From Pediococcus inopinatus (GTDB lineage Bacteria; Bacillota; Bacilli; Lactobacillales; Lactobacillaceae), in assembly GCF_002982135.1 (NCBI RefSeq), contig NZ_CP019981.1, forward strand, positions 1,736,001-1,800,000: a DNA stretch of 64,000 nucleotides. Direction: 5' to 3'. The notes under the pieces are model-generated. The model ran no database searches. It was not told the origin of the DNA and worked only from the letters and a program-made list of their open reading frames with translations. The number at the start of each line of letters is the position of its first letter. The stretch's first letter is position 1. The translations under genes and the position numbers were made by a program. This document shows positions 43,388 through 56,563 of this stretch, piece after piece.

Positions 43388-43981
43388 ATGAAAATTATTA
43401 AATTAAATGCTACCAATATAGATCTCAGACCTGCGATCAGCGAAATTTTCGTAGAAGGTTTCTACCAATGGCTAAAGTTTTTTTCCAAAGATAAAACTAA
43501 ATTAGCAAAAGCCTTTGCTCACGCTTTTAATCCAGAGGTGTTCTATGCAGCAGTTGAAAACGAAAATATCTTGGGGTTTGCAGCTTGTACTGACGGAATT
43601 ATTCATTCAATCCAATTAGATCAACATGAACTCCGCGTTCATTTGGGCATTTTTATGGGAACACTTGCATACAAAATATTAAAAAAGGAATTTGAAGTAA
43701 AACCATATCCGTTTGAAATTACGTCAAACATGGGAACTATCGAATTTGTTGCAACTTCTAAAAATCACCGTGGTCAGGGAGTCGCTACCCAAATCATCAA
43801 ATATATTCATGAAAACACGCCCTTTAAAAAATACGTACTTGAAGTCGCTGATACGAATGTTAATGCCGTTCGATTATACGAGACCCTTAATTACCAAGTG
43901 TTTAAGCGTGTCCCTGAAACCCATACTAAACGGAGTGGCATCAATTTTTATTTATATATGCAGTACATTAAAAGCACTTAA
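43388..43981 (+). CDS. GNAT family N-acetyltransferase
   Basis: A 197-aa GNAT protein. Motif A is IEFVATSKNHRGQGVATQIIK near 118-138 and motif B is VADTNVNAVRLYETLNYQVF; the N-terminal half is longer than usual. The substrate is unknown. GAGGGAC lies upstream of ATG 43388. Single gene ended by a terminator shared with gpmA. Confidence 0.85.
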   Translation: MKIIKLNATNIDLRPAISEIFVEGFYQWLKFFSKDKTKLAKAFAHAFNPEVFYAAVENENILGFAACTDGIIHSIQLDQHELRVHLGIFMGTLAYKILKKEFEVKPYPFEITSNMGTIEFVATSKNHRGQGVATQIIKYIHENTPFKKYVLEVADTNVNAVRLYETLNYQVFKRVPETHTKRSGINFYLYMQYIKST

Positions 43982-44034
43982 ACAGTTAGTAACAGTACTC
44001 AGAAAACAAATAACTGCTAAAATCCAGCGGAAAT

Positions 44035-44073
44035 AAAAAAATAGACATTCTCTGTAAAAAGAGAATGTCTATT
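44035..44073. terminator. bidirectional terminator, GNAT / gpmA
   Basis: ATAGACATTCTC and GAGAATGTCTAT form a perfect 12-bp stem around TGTAAAAA, with A and T tracts on the sides. Confidence 0.88.
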
Positions 44074-44086
44074 GATTTGTTCAGAA

Positions 44087-44776
44087 TTAGTCTAATTTAG
44101 TCTTGCCTTGAACTTCAAGTTTGTCGTTGAAGTCATAAACAACTGGTTCACCAGTTGCCATTTCAAGATTCATGATATCTTCGTCTGAAATGTTTTCGAT
44201 ATACTTGCTTAAAGCACGTAATGAGTTACCGTGGGCAGCAATGATAACATTCTTGCCGTCTAATAACTTAGGAGCGATTTCGTCTTCCCAGAAAGGAATA
44301 ACACGTTCCAAAGTAACTTTAAGGTTTTCACCACCAGGAATCATGCGTGGGTCTAAGTTAGCGTAACGACGATCATTTGCTGCTGAACCTTCAGCATCTT
44401 TGTCCAACAATGGAGGCAAAGTATCGTATGAACGACGCCAGATATGAACCTGTTCGTCGCCCCATTTTTTAGCTGCTTCAGCCTTGTTTTGGCCTTGTAA
44501 AGCACCGTAATGACGTTCGTTTAAGCGCCAGCTCTTAACTTCTGGAATCCAAAGTTGGTCGGATTCTTCCAAAGCATAATGCAAAGTCTTGATTGCACGA
44601 GTTAATACTGAAGTGAAAGCATAGTCGAATTCAATGCCTTGTGCCTTGATTAACTTACCAGCATTCTTTGCTTGTTCAACGCCTTTTTCGCTCAAGTCAA
44701 CGTCTACCCAACCAGTAAATTGGTTAGATAAGTTCCATTCACTTTGACCATGACGGATTAATACTAATTTTGCCAT
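44087..44776 (-). CDS. gpmA: 2,3-bisphosphoglycerate-dependent phosphoglycerate mutase
   Basis: A 229-aa GpmA, the usual length. The phosphorylated His9 is in [10 protein letters not shown], with [23 protein letters not shown] and the second catalytic His in [10 protein letters not shown]. It interconverts 3- and 2-phosphoglycerate in glycolysis. The gene uses preferred codons throughout, as expected for high expression. AGAGG lies about 13 bases before ATG 44776, a rather long spacing. Confidence 0.95.
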   Translation of the reverse strand: MAKLVLIRHGQSEWNLSNQFTGWVDVDLSEKGVEQAKNAGKLIKAQGIEFDYAFTSVLTRAIKTLHYALEESDQLWIPEVKSWRLNERHYGALQGQNKAEAAKKWGDEQVHIWRRSYDTLPPLLDKDAEGSAANDRRYANLDPRMIPGGENLKVTLERVIPFWEDEIAPKLLDGKNVIIAAHGNSLRALSKYIENISDEDIMNLEMATGEPVVYDFNDKLEVQGKTKLD

Positions 44777-44885
44777 AATGTATGAAAACCTCTTTCTTTT
44801 TTAAGTTTACATTTGCTATTTTACACTAAAACGAAACTTTTTGCAGTCCCTATATCAAACGTTTAACTTAATTTAATTACCTATC

Positions 44886-45803
44886 TTACTGGTTATTAGC
44901 CGCTTCACTCACAGAAATGCCCTTTTGATTAGCTTCTTTAATCAAATTTCGAATGTCTTGGTCACTAAACTGGCCCGCTCTATTGCCTAGATCCTGGCGT
45001 GCCTGCGTTATTTGCGCCTGACTAATTACTTGGCCGTTCAGTTCAGTGTCTTTCTTCGTCACCGTATATTCATTACTACCTGAATAATTATCGGCCGCTT
45101 GTTGTTCAGAAGAACTTAAATTAGGCTTAGGCAAACTCGAAACGGTTCCGTTACCACTCTTCGAATCTGTCCCAGATGTACTACTCTCACTTGTTGCACT
45201 GCTCTGCGGATTGCCGTTTGTTGACCCGGGCATCACAGCTTGTGCTAAACCAGTTTTATTGCTCTTTTGCAAAGCCTTAGCTGATTTCCAAATTGAACTA
45301 TAGTATCCCTTTTTGAACTCCTTGGTATTAAATAAAGTATCCAATTGTTCATTTGAGAGTTCAAACGATTGCGCCTGATTTAATTCCCGCGCATAGTCCA
45401 AAGTTTTATTATATTTAGTGACATTTTTTTGAACAACTTCAATCTCTTTAATCTTCTTGTGGGCCCGCTCATTTAAAACTTCTGAACCTTTGTGAATTTT
45501 ATAAACCCGTGCAAAAGTTCTCTTTGAAGCTGAAAAATGATGGTTCTCAAGCTGATCCATTCCATTTACAAATGTTTTGGTTTGTTTCAACCGATTGGTT
45601 GCGGTTGGATCACTATTTCTCCGCGTCAAAGCGGACTGAAAGTAGTTTTCTGCAGCCGTGTAGTTGTTATCTTTAATAGCCGCTGCCGCATTCTCCATCT
45701 CTAAATGATATTGGTTCTCAATAGATTGATGTCGTGAAAATGCATAGCCTCCAACTATCAAAATCACCACAAATGTCACAATTACCCATGTCCATTTTTT
45801 CAA
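44886..45803 (-). CDS. membrane-anchored protein with TPR-like helices
   Basis: About 305 aa. A single N-terminal helix (WVIVTFVVILIVGGYAF) anchors an extracytoplasmic part; residues 35-110 (AAAAIKDNNYTAAENYFQSAL and similar) look like tetratricopeptide helices, then a coiled-coil region, a Ser/Thr/Gly-rich linker and a charged C-terminal helix pair. Start TTG 45803 lies eight bases after GGGGG; a TTG five codons earlier overlaps that site. No family is recognised. Possibly a wall-associated scaffold. Confidence 0.7.
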   Translation of the reverse strand: MKKWTWVIVTFVVILIVGGYAFSRHQSIENQYHLEMENAAAAIKDNNYTAAENYFQSALTRRNSDPTATNRLKQTKTFVNGMDQLENHHFSASKRTFARVYKIHKGSEVLNERAHKKIKEIEVVQKNVTKYNKTLDYARELNQAQSFELSNEQLDTLFNTKEFKKGYYSSIWKSAKALQKSNKTGLAQAVMPGSTNGNPQSSATSESSTSGTDSKSGNGTVSSLPKPNLSSSEQQAADNYSGSNEYTVTKKDTELNGQVISQAQITQARQDLGNRAGQFSDQDIRNLIKEANQKGISVSEAANNQ

Positions 45804-45912
45804 ACGTGCCACCCCCAATTACATTAACTCTAAATTCAATCAACAGTACGATTAATTATATCATGTTCTCAAATAAAAAATCCGTTTTCAAGATTCCTAA
45901 TAAAACTTAACA

Positions 45913-45942
45913 TTCGAAAAATTAAATCCGAGAGCGTATAAT
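45913..45942 (+). promoter_or_regulatory. promoter of cfa
   Basis: -10 TATAAT (45937-45942) with TTCGAA (45913-45918) as a weak -35 at 18 bp; located 44 bases before the cfa start. Confidence 0.5.
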
Positions 45943-45985
45943 AGTCTTGTTTATGATTGCATTCAATAAGAAAGGACCCGAATTG

Positions 45986-47164
45986 ATGTTAGAAAAGAAA
46001 TTTTACAAGACGTTTTTTAAGCACTCTTTCAATATCCCAATCAAAGTTAATTATTGGGATGGTAGTTCTGAAGTATATGGAGATGCTACTCCAGAGGTTA
46101 CCATTACCATCAATGAAGCAGTCCCAATCAAGCAAGTTATTAACAACGCTTCTATTGCCCTTGGCGAAGCCTTTATGGATGGCCGAATTGAAATTGACGG
46201 AAGTATCCAGGCCTTATTAACTTCGGCTTACGAAACAGCAGGCAGCTTTTTCCATGATAAGAAGTTTATTCACTTTCTTCCCAAACAGAAACATGATGAA
46301 AAAGAAAGTAAAGAAGATGTTCAGAATCACTATGACATCGGAAATAACTTCTATAATTTATGGCTAGATCCAACGATGACTTATTCATGTGCGTATTTCG
46401 AAAAAGATACAGATGACCTCGAAACGGCACAAATTAATAAAGTTCACCATATTTTAAATAAATTGAACCCGCAACCTCGGCGAACTCTTTTGGATATTGG
46501 CTGTGGTTGGGGAACTTTAATGCTAACCGCCGCTAAGGAATACGACTTACGTGTGGTTGGTGTGACCCTTTCTCAAGAACAATTCAACTTGGTCAACCAA
46601 AAGATCAAAGATGAAGGTTTAGAGAATGTGGCTGAAGTTCGTTTACAAGATTATCGCGAAATCAAAGACGAACAATTCGACTACATAACTAGTGTTGGTA
46701 TGTTTGAACATGTAGGTAAAGAGAATCTCCAAACTTACTTCAAATGTGTCGCTGACTACCTTAAAACTGACGGTGTGGCTTTGATTCACGGTATCACTCG
46801 TCAACAAGGTGGCGCTAATAATGGTTGGTTAAACAAATGGATTTTCCCAGGTGGCTATGTGCCAGGCTTGGAAGAAAACATTCACCATATTATCGAAAAT
46901 GGTTTGCAGATTGACGATCTGGAACCTTTACGTCGTCATTATCAAAAAACCACGGAAATCTGGGATAAGAATTTCAATGAACATCGCGAAGAGGTCAAAG
47001 AAATGTTTGACGAACGCTTCGTGCGCATGTGGGATCTTTATCTGCAAGCATGTTCCGCATCATTTGAATCCGGCAATATCGATGTCATCCAGTACTTATT
47101 AACAAAAGGGACTGGCGCAAGCAGCAATGTATTGCCAATGACTAGAGAATACATGTACAAATAA
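45986..47164 (+). CDS. cfa: cyclopropane-fatty-acyl-phospholipid synthase
   Basis: A 392-aa SAM-dependent Cfa. The SAM-binding motif is [13 protein letters not shown] near 165, preceded by the conserved [41 protein letters not shown] and [11 protein letters not shown] follow. It adds a methylene bridge to unsaturated membrane phospholipid acyl chains, giving acid and stationary-phase resistance. AAAGGA precedes ATG 45986; the upstream ATGs at 45947 and 45953 have no site. Confidence 0.95.
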   Translation: MLEKKFYKTFFKHSFNIPIKVNYWDGSSEVYGDATPEVTITINEAVPIKQVINNASIALGEAFMDGRIEIDGSIQALLTSAYETAGSFFHDKKFIHFLPKQKHDEKESKEDVQNHYDIGNNFYNLWLDPTMTYSCAYFEKDTDDLETAQINKVHHILNKLNPQPRRTLLDIGCGWGTLMLTAAKEYDLRVVGVTLSQEQFNLVNQKIKDEGLENVAEVRLQDYREIKDEQFDYITSVGMFEHVGKENLQTYFKCVADYLKTDGVALIHGITRQQGGANNGWLNKWIFPGGYVPGLEENIHHIIENGLQIDDLEPLRRHYQKTTEIWDKNFNEHREEVKEMFDERFVRMWDLYLQACSASFESGNIDVIQYLLTKGTGASSNVLPMTREYMYK

Positions 47165-47256
47165 TGAAATAGTTTAACCAGAAACGTATCGAATCTTGAG
47201 AGATAATCTCACTACGGATATGCTTCTTTTTTTGAATTTTTTTAAAAATAACTACT

Positions 47257-47300
47257 AAAAAAGCAGACCTAGAAGTCGCTCAACTTCTAGGTCTGCTTTA
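47257..47300 (-). terminator. intrinsic terminator after the adhesin
   Basis: AAAGCAGACCTAGAAGT and ACTTCTAGGTCTGCTTT form a perfect 17-bp stem around CGCTCA; on the minus strand a TTTT run follows. Confidence 0.9.
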
Positions 47301-47317
47301 ACCTTATTTATCCAATT

Positions 47318-50300
47318 TTACTCTTCATCATCATGTTTCCGACGTTTCAATCCAAACAATGCTAGGAAACCACTTAAGATTATCATCCCAATTACTGACG
47401 CACCATTTTCATGTTGTTCATCAGTTTGTGGTAACACACCAGCTTTAACAACTGGGATGTCTTTGTCCGCCTTACCTTTAGCGTTTGAATACTTAACATT
47501 ATCGATACTTACACCCGAAGTATCTTTTCCAGATCCAGAACCCGTTCCAGGAGTTGTTGGCACATTAGGCGTTGTCCCACCATTACCTGGCTTATGGTTT
47601 CCACCAGGATTATCAGGTTTGTTGCCACCTTCACCAGGGTTAGAAGGATTTCCAGGGTTTGTTCCATCGCCACCAGAAATCTTCTTGTACTGAACAACTA
47701 CTAAACTATCTTCTGGTTTATTCATTGTGGCTGTCGGAATGGACTCAGCTACATCACCACTGTTCGTGTATCCAGACAAGTCTGGCGTTGCAACAGCCTC
47801 ATAAACTCCTTGAGGTGTATAGGAAACTTCCCCAGTTGTCTTGTTAGTGACTACCTTGTAAACAACGTTTTCAATCACATCATGAGGTGTCTGCTTACCA
47901 GCCCCTTCATAGTGAACGGTTCGAGTAACCGTAATTTCACTATACTCGAGGTTATTGGTTGGTTTGTAGGTAACCGTCACAGTTGAATCGGTCGGCTTAT
48001 TAGTCGTTGTTGCCGGTGTATACCCAGCCACATCACCACTGTTGGTAAACCCGTTAATGTCAGGCGTTTTAACTGCAGCATAGCCAGATTCTGGTGTGTA
48101 AACTGATTCACCAGTGGCCTTGCTTGTTGCGACATCGTAAACGATTGACTGAGTTTTATCAGCAGGTGTCCTTACTCCAGCGCCGGTATAGTGAACGGTC
48201 TGGTTTACAGTAATTTTACTGTGGGTAATGACATCTTTAATCGTGTAAGTGCCACTGATAAAGTCGCCATCGGTAAGATCATAGTTTGGATTAGCAGCTG
48301 ATACTTTAGCTTTACCACTATCGTTCAAACTAACTTGATAATCACCAACGTTTATTGGGACCCCGTCAACCTCTTTACCTGTGGCTTTATCTACAAAGAC
48401 AAAATCAGAGTTTGTTAAGTTGCCTGGATTCTTAAGATCCGACCCGATCGTGATAGTAAAGTCTGGTGAACTTTCGCCATAATTTGATGAAGCGTCATTC
48501 ACCTTAACTTGTGTGGTCGTTTCACCTGGTGTGGTGCCAGCCTTTACAATTGTCATCGAACCACCACTCACGGTAATGTCATAGTTACTGTTAACTTCAT
48601 TATCATCAGCTTTCACAGTCACATCATAATGGCCAACATTCGTGTGACTATTATTACCAGTTGTATAGGTGATGGTTTCGCCTTCAACGGCACCTTCAGT
48701 CACAACGTCTAAACTATGAGCTTGACCATTGTACGTAATGTCATCATTACTTGTGACGGTTAAAGTTGCTTGGGCTTTACTAATTGTGGCTTTGCTGACA
48801 AGCGTGGTTAGATCGCCTAAATCATAGTTACTATTAGCCGATTTAACTTTATCAATCCCACTTGCTGTTAGCTTAATTTGATAGTCGTCCGCATTAACTG
48901 GGTCAGTGACTTCTTTACCATTTTTATCATAATAAGCATAGTCGCCAACTGCTAACGTCACATTATTTTCAGGACCTTGCACAACTGGACTATCAGCAAA
49001 CGTCTTGCCATCATACGTCTTACTCAAATTGTCACCTTGAGCATCCCCAATACTAATTTTGCCGTCTGACGTTGTGGCTTTCACAATTGTCATCGAACCA
49101 CCAATAACTGTAATGTCGTAGTTGCTGTTGACATCATTTTTATCAGCGGTTACCGTCACATCATACTGACCGACCGTCGTATGCTCATTGTTGCCGGTGG
49201 TATAAGTGATGGTTTCACCATTCACTGCACCTTCTGTCACAACGTCTAAGCTATGCGCCTCCCCATCATACGTAATCTCATCATTACTTGTGACGGTTAA
49301 AGTTGCTTTGGCTTTACTAATTGTGGCTTTGTTGACAAGCGTGGTTAGATCGCCTAAATCATAGTTACTATTGGCATCCGCGACCGCTTTAATTCCAGCT
49401 GCAGTTAGTTTAACGGTGTAATCGCCTGCGTTTGTAGGATCTTTAACCACATTACCGTTGGCATCGAAATATTCGTAGTCGCCATCTCTTAAAGTAACAT
49501 CGGCTTCAGGTCCTTGAACCACTGGACTTTCACCAAACGACTTTCCATCATAGGTCTTTTTAAGATTTTCTCCTTTGGCATTGCCAATACTAATCTCACC
49601 CTCTGGGGTCGTTGCTTTGATAATCGTCATTGAGCCTTTCACGACTGTAATGTCATAGTTATCGTTGACATCATTTTTATCAGCGGTTACCGTCACATCA
49701 TATTGACCAACATTGGTATTGCTGTTGTGATCAGTTGTATAGGTGATGGTTTCCCCATTAACGGCACCTTCAGTCGCAACGTCTAAGCTATGTGCCTTCC
49801 CATCATACGTAATCTCATCATTACTTGTGACAGTCAAAGTTGCTTTAGCTTTACTAATTGTGGCTTTGTTGACAATCGCACTTAAATCACCTAAGTCGTA
49901 ACCATTATTGGCATTAGTGACTGCTGTGATCCCAGACTCAGTTAATTTAATCGTGTAGTCGCCTGCGTTAACTGGATCTTTTACTTCATTACCATCCTTA
50001 TCGTAAAATACATACTCTCCAGTTGTTAAGATGACGTCATTCTCTGGTCCTTGAACAACAGGATTCCCACTAAACGTCTTACCATCATAAGTTTTACTGA
50101 GATCTTCTCCGTCCGCATTACCGATAGTGATTTCACCTGTTGTTGGGGCTTTAACAATCGTCATTGAGCCCTTGCCAGGAGTAATCTCATAGTTGCTGTT
50201 AACTTCATTATCATCGGCACTGGCCGTAACCTCATAGTGACCGATTGTTATCTGACTGTTGTTTTTAGCTGTATATGTGATCGTCTCACCGTATACTGCG

Positions 50301-53300
50301 CCCGTTACCTCAATATCTATGCTATGCGTATCGCCATCGTATGTGATATTGTCATTGCTTACGATATTAATTTTCGCTGGTGCTTTTCGGATCGTAGCCT
50401 CATTCGTCAAAGGACTTAAATCACCTAAATCGTAGTCACTGTTCGCATCCGTGACCGTTTTAATCCCAGCCTCAGTCAGTTTAATCGTGTAATCACCGGC
50501 ATTAACTGGATCTGTAACAACCTTACCTTCAACGTCCAAATATTCGTATTCGTCACTTGTTAAAATAACATCCTTTTCCGGTCCCTGAACCACGGGACTT
50601 TCACCAAACGTTTTGCCATCATACGTCTTGCTTAAATCATTACCATTTGCATTACCGATGATGATTTCGCCAGGTGTCGTTGGTGCTTTAACAATCGTCA
50701 TTGAGCCAGAGCCTGCCGTAATTTCATAGTTGCTGTTAACTGCATTATCCTTATCGGCGCTTGCTGTCACATCGTATTGGCCAACTGATGTGTGACTATT
50801 ATTAACAGTTGTATAGGTGATGGTTTCACCATTTACTGCACCAGTGACTTCAATCTTCAAACTATGTGCATCGCCATTGTACACAACATGATTATCACTG
50901 GTAATGTTGATGCTAGCCTTTGCTTTTTGGATCGTGGCTTTGTTGACCACTTCAGTTAAGTCGCCTACATCATAGTTACTATTGGCATCTGTGACCGCAG
51001 TGATTCCAGACTTAGTTAACTTAATCGTGTAATCTCCTGCGTTAACTGGATTTGTAACTTCATTACCGTCTTTATCGTGAAATGCATACTCTCCAGTTGT
51101 TAAGATGACGTCATTCTCTGGCCCTTGAACTACAAGGCTCCCACTAAATGTCTTACCATCATAAGTTTTACTGAGATCTTCTCCATTCACATCGCCAATC
51201 TTAATTTCACCAGGCTTTGTTGGGGATTTAACAATCGTCATTGAACCTTTACCACTGGTAATCTCATAGTTACTATTGACCGAACTATCATCAGTGTTGG
51301 CTGTCACGTCATATTGACCAACCGCTGTGTGGCTATTGTTGTCAACTGTATAAGTGATCGTTTCACCATTTACCGCACCAGTCACCTCAATATCTAAACT
51401 ATGTGAAGAACCATCATACATGATGTTATCATCACTGGTGATATTGATACTAGCCTTCGCTTTTTGGATTGTGGCTTTGTTAACCACCTCGGTTAAGTCA
51501 CCCAACTCGTAGTTACTGTTAGCTACTTTAACTTTGGCCACGCCACTTGAAGTTAGGTTAATTGTATATTCACCCGCATTAACTGGATTTGTAACTTCAG
51601 TACCGTCTTGGTTGTAATAGGCATACTCACCGGCCTCTAAGGTAACATCCGCCTCTGGTCCTTGAACTACTGGATTCGAGCTAAACGACTTGCCATCGTA
51701 TGTTTTACTGAGATCGTTGCCGTTCGCATCACCAATCGTAATTTCACCAGGCATTGTTGGGGCTTTAACAATTGTCATTGAGCCTTTGCCATTGGTAATC
51801 TCATAGTTACTGTTGACCAAGCTACCATCGCCGTTGGCCGTCACATTATATTGACCGACCGCTGTGTGACTATTGTTGTCAACTGTATAAGTGATTGTTT
51901 CACCATTTACCGCACCAGTTACCTCAATTTTTAAGCTATGTGAAGAACCATCATACGTGATGTTATTGTCACTGGTGATATTGATGCTAGCCTGTGCTTT
52001 TTGGATTGTGGCATTATTAACAAGCGTCTTCAAATCTCCCAAGTCATAATTACTATTGGCATTTGTGACCGCTTGGATCCCGGCTTCAGTTAATTTGATC
52101 GTGTAATTTCCTGCATTAACTGGATCCGTCACTTCTTTGCCATCTTTATCGTAATACGCGTACTCCCCAGCTGTTAAAGTAACGTTTTTCTCTGGGCCTT
52201 GAACTACGAGGCTATCGCTAAACGACTTGCCATCATACGTCTTGCTCAAGTCATCTCCATTCGCATCACCGATATGAATTTCGCCAGACGGTGTCACCGC
52301 TTTTTCAATTGTCATTGAGCCATTAGTAACCGTAATATCATAGTTACTATTAACAGCATCAACAGCAGCTGTTGCTTTGACGTCATATTGACCGACCACT
52401 GTGTGACTATTGTTTTCAACCGTATAAGTGATCGTTTCGCCGTTTACTGCTCCAGTCACCTCAATAACCAAACTATGGGCATTGCCGTCATACGTGATTT
52501 TGTCATTACTTACGATATTAATTTTCGCTGGGGCCTTATTGATTGTGGCTGTATTCTTCAGTGTAGTTAAGTCGCCCAAATCATAATTACTATTTGCGGC
52601 AGTCACAGCTGCAATTCCGGCCTCTGTTAGTTTAATTGTGTAACTGCCAGCATTGACAGGATCCGTCACTTCTTTGCCATCTTTATTGTAATATGCGTAT
52701 TCACCCGTTTTTAATGGAACATTATTTTCTGGCCCTTGTACTACTAATACTGGGCTCCCACTAAACGTCTTACCATCATACGTTTTGATTAATTCAGCCC
52801 CATTTGCATCCCCAATAATAATTTCACCAGGTGATGTTGGTGCTTTCACAATTGTCATTGATCCAGAACCTGCTTTGATTTCGTAATTGCTGTTAACGGC
52901 GTTATCATCAGCCGTTGCCGAAACATCATATTGGCCAACCGTTGTCTGACTGTTGTTTTCAGCTGTATAGGAAATCGTCTCACCATTTACTGCCCCAACC
53001 ACCTCAATCTGCAAGCTATGCGCCACACCATCGTAAGTAATGTCGTCATTGCTTGTGACGTTGATCGTTGCTGTCGCTTTATTAATTGTGGCTTTGTTGA
53101 CCACGGTAGTTAAATCGCCTAAATCATAATTACTGTTCGCAGCTGTCACGGCTTTGATTCCAGACTCGGTTAATTTAATCGTGTAATCGCCGGCATTTTT
53201 AGGATCTGTAACGACACTACCTGCTGCGTCGAAATACGCATAATCGCCGCTTTCTAAAGTGACATCGTTTTCTGGTCCTTGCACAACCGGACTGCCATTA

Positions 53301-54409
53301 AACGAGTGCCCATCGTACGTTTTGCTGAGGTCATTACCTTTCACATCACCAACTGTAATTTCACCTGGTGTTGTGGAAGCTTTGACAATTGTCATTGATC
53401 CGGTGCCTGCTGTAATTTCATAGTTACTATTAACCGCATTATCAGTTGCCGTTGTTGAAACATCGTATTGACCAACCGTTGTCTGGCTATTATTTTCTGT
53501 TGTATACGCGATTATTTCACCATTTACTGCGCCGGTTACCTCAATAACCAAACTATGGGCATCGCCATCATACGTAATCTTGTCATTACTTACGACATTG
53601 ATACTTGCCTTCGCTTTATTGATCGTGGCGTCGTTGGTCAAACCACTTAAGTCGCCTAAATCATAGTTACTGTTTGCGTCAGTAATAGCTTTGATCCCGG
53701 CATCAGTTAGCTTAATCGTATAATTGCCAGCGTTTAACGGCTCTGTAACAACCTTACCGTCAGCGTCTAAATACTCATAGTCACCAGTTGCCAAGGTCAC
53801 ATCTTTTTCTGGACCTTGCACCACTGGACTCTCAATAAATGTTTTCCCATCATACGTTTTGTTAAGATCGTTACCGTTTGCATCCCCGATCGAAATTTCA
53901 CCAGGTTTTGTTGGTGCCTTAACAATCGTCATTGAACCCGTACCTGCGGTTATTTCGTAATTACTGTTAATCGCATTAGTGTCAGCCGTGGTTGTAACAT
54001 CATATTGACCGACTGTCGACTGACTATTGTTGGAAACTGTGTAGGTAATCGTTTCGCCGTTTACTGCACCAGTAACCTCAATCTCTAAACTATGCGCATT
54101 CCCGTCATACGTAATCTTGTCATTGCTTGTAACGTTGATGCTGGCTTGGGCCTTATTAATTGTGGCGTCGTTGGTCAAACCACTTAAGTCACCTAATTCA
54201 TAACCACTATTCGCATCTGTAACAGCTTTGATCCCGGCTTCGGTAAGTTTAATTGTGTAACTACCCGCGTTTACAGGATCAGTCACTTCGTTGCCGTCTT
54301 GATCGTAATAGGCATACTCACCGGTTGTTAAAGTGACATCTTCTTCTGGGCCTTGCACAACGATCACGGAACTTTCAGTAAACGTCTTGCCATCATACGT
54401 CTTGCTCAA
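47318..54409 (-). pseudogene. adhesin fragment 3: MBG repeats, Mub domains, LPQTD anchor
   Basis: A 2363-codon open frame with no genuine start (TTG in LSKTYDG). It carries 11 of the 13 long MBG repeats, two Mub-like domains, the linker and the LPQTD sorting signal. It continues in frame from fragment 2 across the TAG at 54440: PAG-stop-ISIGDANG, where the other repeats read GE(I)(S/T)IGDANG, so a Glu codon became TAG. Confidence 0.85.
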
Positions 54410-55780
54410 GTCATAACCGTTCGCATCACCAATGCTAATCTAGCCTGCTGGGGTCGTTGCTTTGACAATTGTCATTGAGCCATCGGTAACCGTAATGTTG
54501 TAGTTGCTGTTGACGTCATTATCATCAGCAGTTGCTGTAACCTTATATTGACCGACCGCTGTGTGACTATTGTTGTCAACTATATAAGTGATCGTTTCAC
54601 CGTTCACTGCACCAGTGACCTCAACATTTAAACTATGCGCATTGCCGTCATACGTAATTTGGTCATTGCTGACGATGTTGATAGTTGCCTTCGCCTTATT
54701 AATCGTGGCGTCATTTATCAAACTACTTAGATCACCTAAATCATAATTACTATTTGCAACAGTCACGGCGTTGATCCCCGATTGAGTTAGCTTAATCGTG
54801 TAATCACCAACATTAATCGGATTGGTAACAACATTGCCTTTGGTGTCCAAATATTCGTAATTGCCAGTCACTAAAGTAACGTCGTTCTCTGGTCCTTGAA
54901 CCACAGGACCTTCACCAAACGTTTTGCCATCGTAAGTTTTGTCAAGATCATTGCCATTTGCATCAGTAATGATGATTTCGCCTGGTTTCGTTGGAGCTTT
55001 GACAATCGTCATCGAGCCAGTGCCTACAGTAACCTCATAGTTATTATTAACTACATTCGTATCAGCAGTTGCCGATACATCATATTGCCCAACTTTTGTC
55101 TGACTATTATTGGTTGCCGTATAAGTAATCGTCTCACCGTTTACTGCCCCGATTACCTCAATATCCAAGCTGTGCGCATTGCCATCAAACGTGATGTTAT
55201 CGTTACTTGTAATATTAATCTTTGCTTGTGCTTTGTGAATTGTGGCATCATTCTTCAAACTGCTTAAATCACCTAGGTCATAACCACTATTTTCAGCAGT
55301 AACAGCGTCGATTCCTGATTGGGTCAGTTTAATTGTGTAACTGCCAGCGTTAATCGGATCTGTAAGAGTGTCACCGTTAGCGTCCAAATACTCATAGTCG
55401 GCAGTTGTTAGCGTAACGTCTTTCTCTGGTCCTTGGACTACAGGGCTGCCATCAAACGTCTTGCCATTATACGTCTTATTGAGGTTCTCACCATTTGCAT
55501 CCCCGATGACGATCTCACCTGGAGTCGTTGGTGCTTTGACAATTGTCATTGAACCCATGCCTTCAGCAATTTCATAGTTGCTATTAACCGCATTCGGATC
55601 AGCAGTTGCCGTAACAGTATATTGGCCGACCAGCGTCTGGCTATTATTGACCGGTGTATAGGTAATTATTTCGCCATTAACTGCGCCAGCAACTGTAATT
55701 ACCAAACTGTGTGTCTTGCCATCATATGTGATGTTGTCATTACTCGTGATGTCAATAGTTGCTTTGGCTTTATTAATCGT
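48510..55780 (-). repeat. 13 tandem MBG repeats of about 540 bp
   Basis: The (S/N/D)KTYDGK motif recurs at about 540-bp spacing (near 55470, 54930, 54395, 53855, 53315, 52780, 52235, 51695, 51160, 50620, 50080, 49540, 49015). Each unit has two halves: KTYDGKTF ... VVQGPE ... GDYTIKLT ... NSNYDLGDL and ITYDG.AHSL ... GAVNGETITYT ... VGQYDVTA ... GSMTIVKA. Adjacent copies differ at many third positions, so they are old rather than freshly amplified. Confidence 0.9.
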
Positions 55781-56563
55781 TACTAATCCAGTCGTCGCAT
55801 CGCTGGTTGCCGCTAATTGATAGTTGCCGTTAGTGAAGCCATCAAGTGCAGCATTAACTGTCGCCAAACCAGTAGAATTCAGATTATAAGCATACGTATC
55901 AGCATTAGTTCCATCCGTCACAAAATCAACATCTGCATTGGATAAGGCAACCTTAACTGTAGAATTGCCTCCATTAACAGCAACAGTTGCGTACAATTCA
56001 GTTGAACCACTTGCTTTCGTAGTCCCATCGTAAACAAAATCTGTCTTACTTAATTCGGCAGACGTTTTAGCTGCCAAAATATTAAATGGTGCCGTTGCTA
56101 GATCAAAGTTAACTGTATAATTACCATTTCCAGTTGCGGCCGTGATAGCCGCCTGAATGGCTAATTTACCAGTGTCACTCAATACGACATCATAAGTGCC
56201 AGTATTAATACCGCCGCTTGTTAATTGAATGTCACTATCCTTCAACGCATACGTCACACCTGTTGGTAACGTAACCCGATAGTTGCTGGCCTTTGGAACT
56301 TGTTGATTGCCATTATAAGTCTCGGTTTCATTACCACTCAATGTCACAGTAGTGTCTGCTGGTGTAATGATAAATGTCCCAGTTGATTTACCAAGGGTTA
56401 CATTATTATAATTTCCACCAGTCGCTGCGATAAGGGCCGCCGTAATATTGTTTAAACCAGTTCTTGTTAATTGAACATTGTATGATCCGACATTAGTACC
56501 ACCACTGACTAACGCAATATCTCCAGCTTTCAATACATAGGCTGTCCCGTTTGATAATGTCAC
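54440..56563 (-). pseudogene. adhesin fragment 2: MBG repeats
   Basis: A 707-codon frame beginning inside an MBG repeat and holding several short repeats (ALKDSDIQLTSGGINTGTYD) and the first two long ones (LNKTYNGKTF, LDKTYDGKTF). It is entered from fragment 1 by restoring one A: GSK-TVSYTGSRQIPNFGNYTV would result. Confidence 0.85.

Noticed and set aside
43713-44036. 107-codon ORF overlapping the GNAT gene in another frame
   Set aside because: The GNAT frame carries both family motifs; the overlapping frame has no site or similarity.
48510-55780. Regular repeats that could be mistaken for a CRISPR-like array, and 60-codon plus-strand ORFs recurring inside them
   Set aside because: The period is about 540 bp and every unit codes the same protein repeat on the minus strand; the plus-strand ORFs are antisense shadows of repeated codons without ribosome binding sites.
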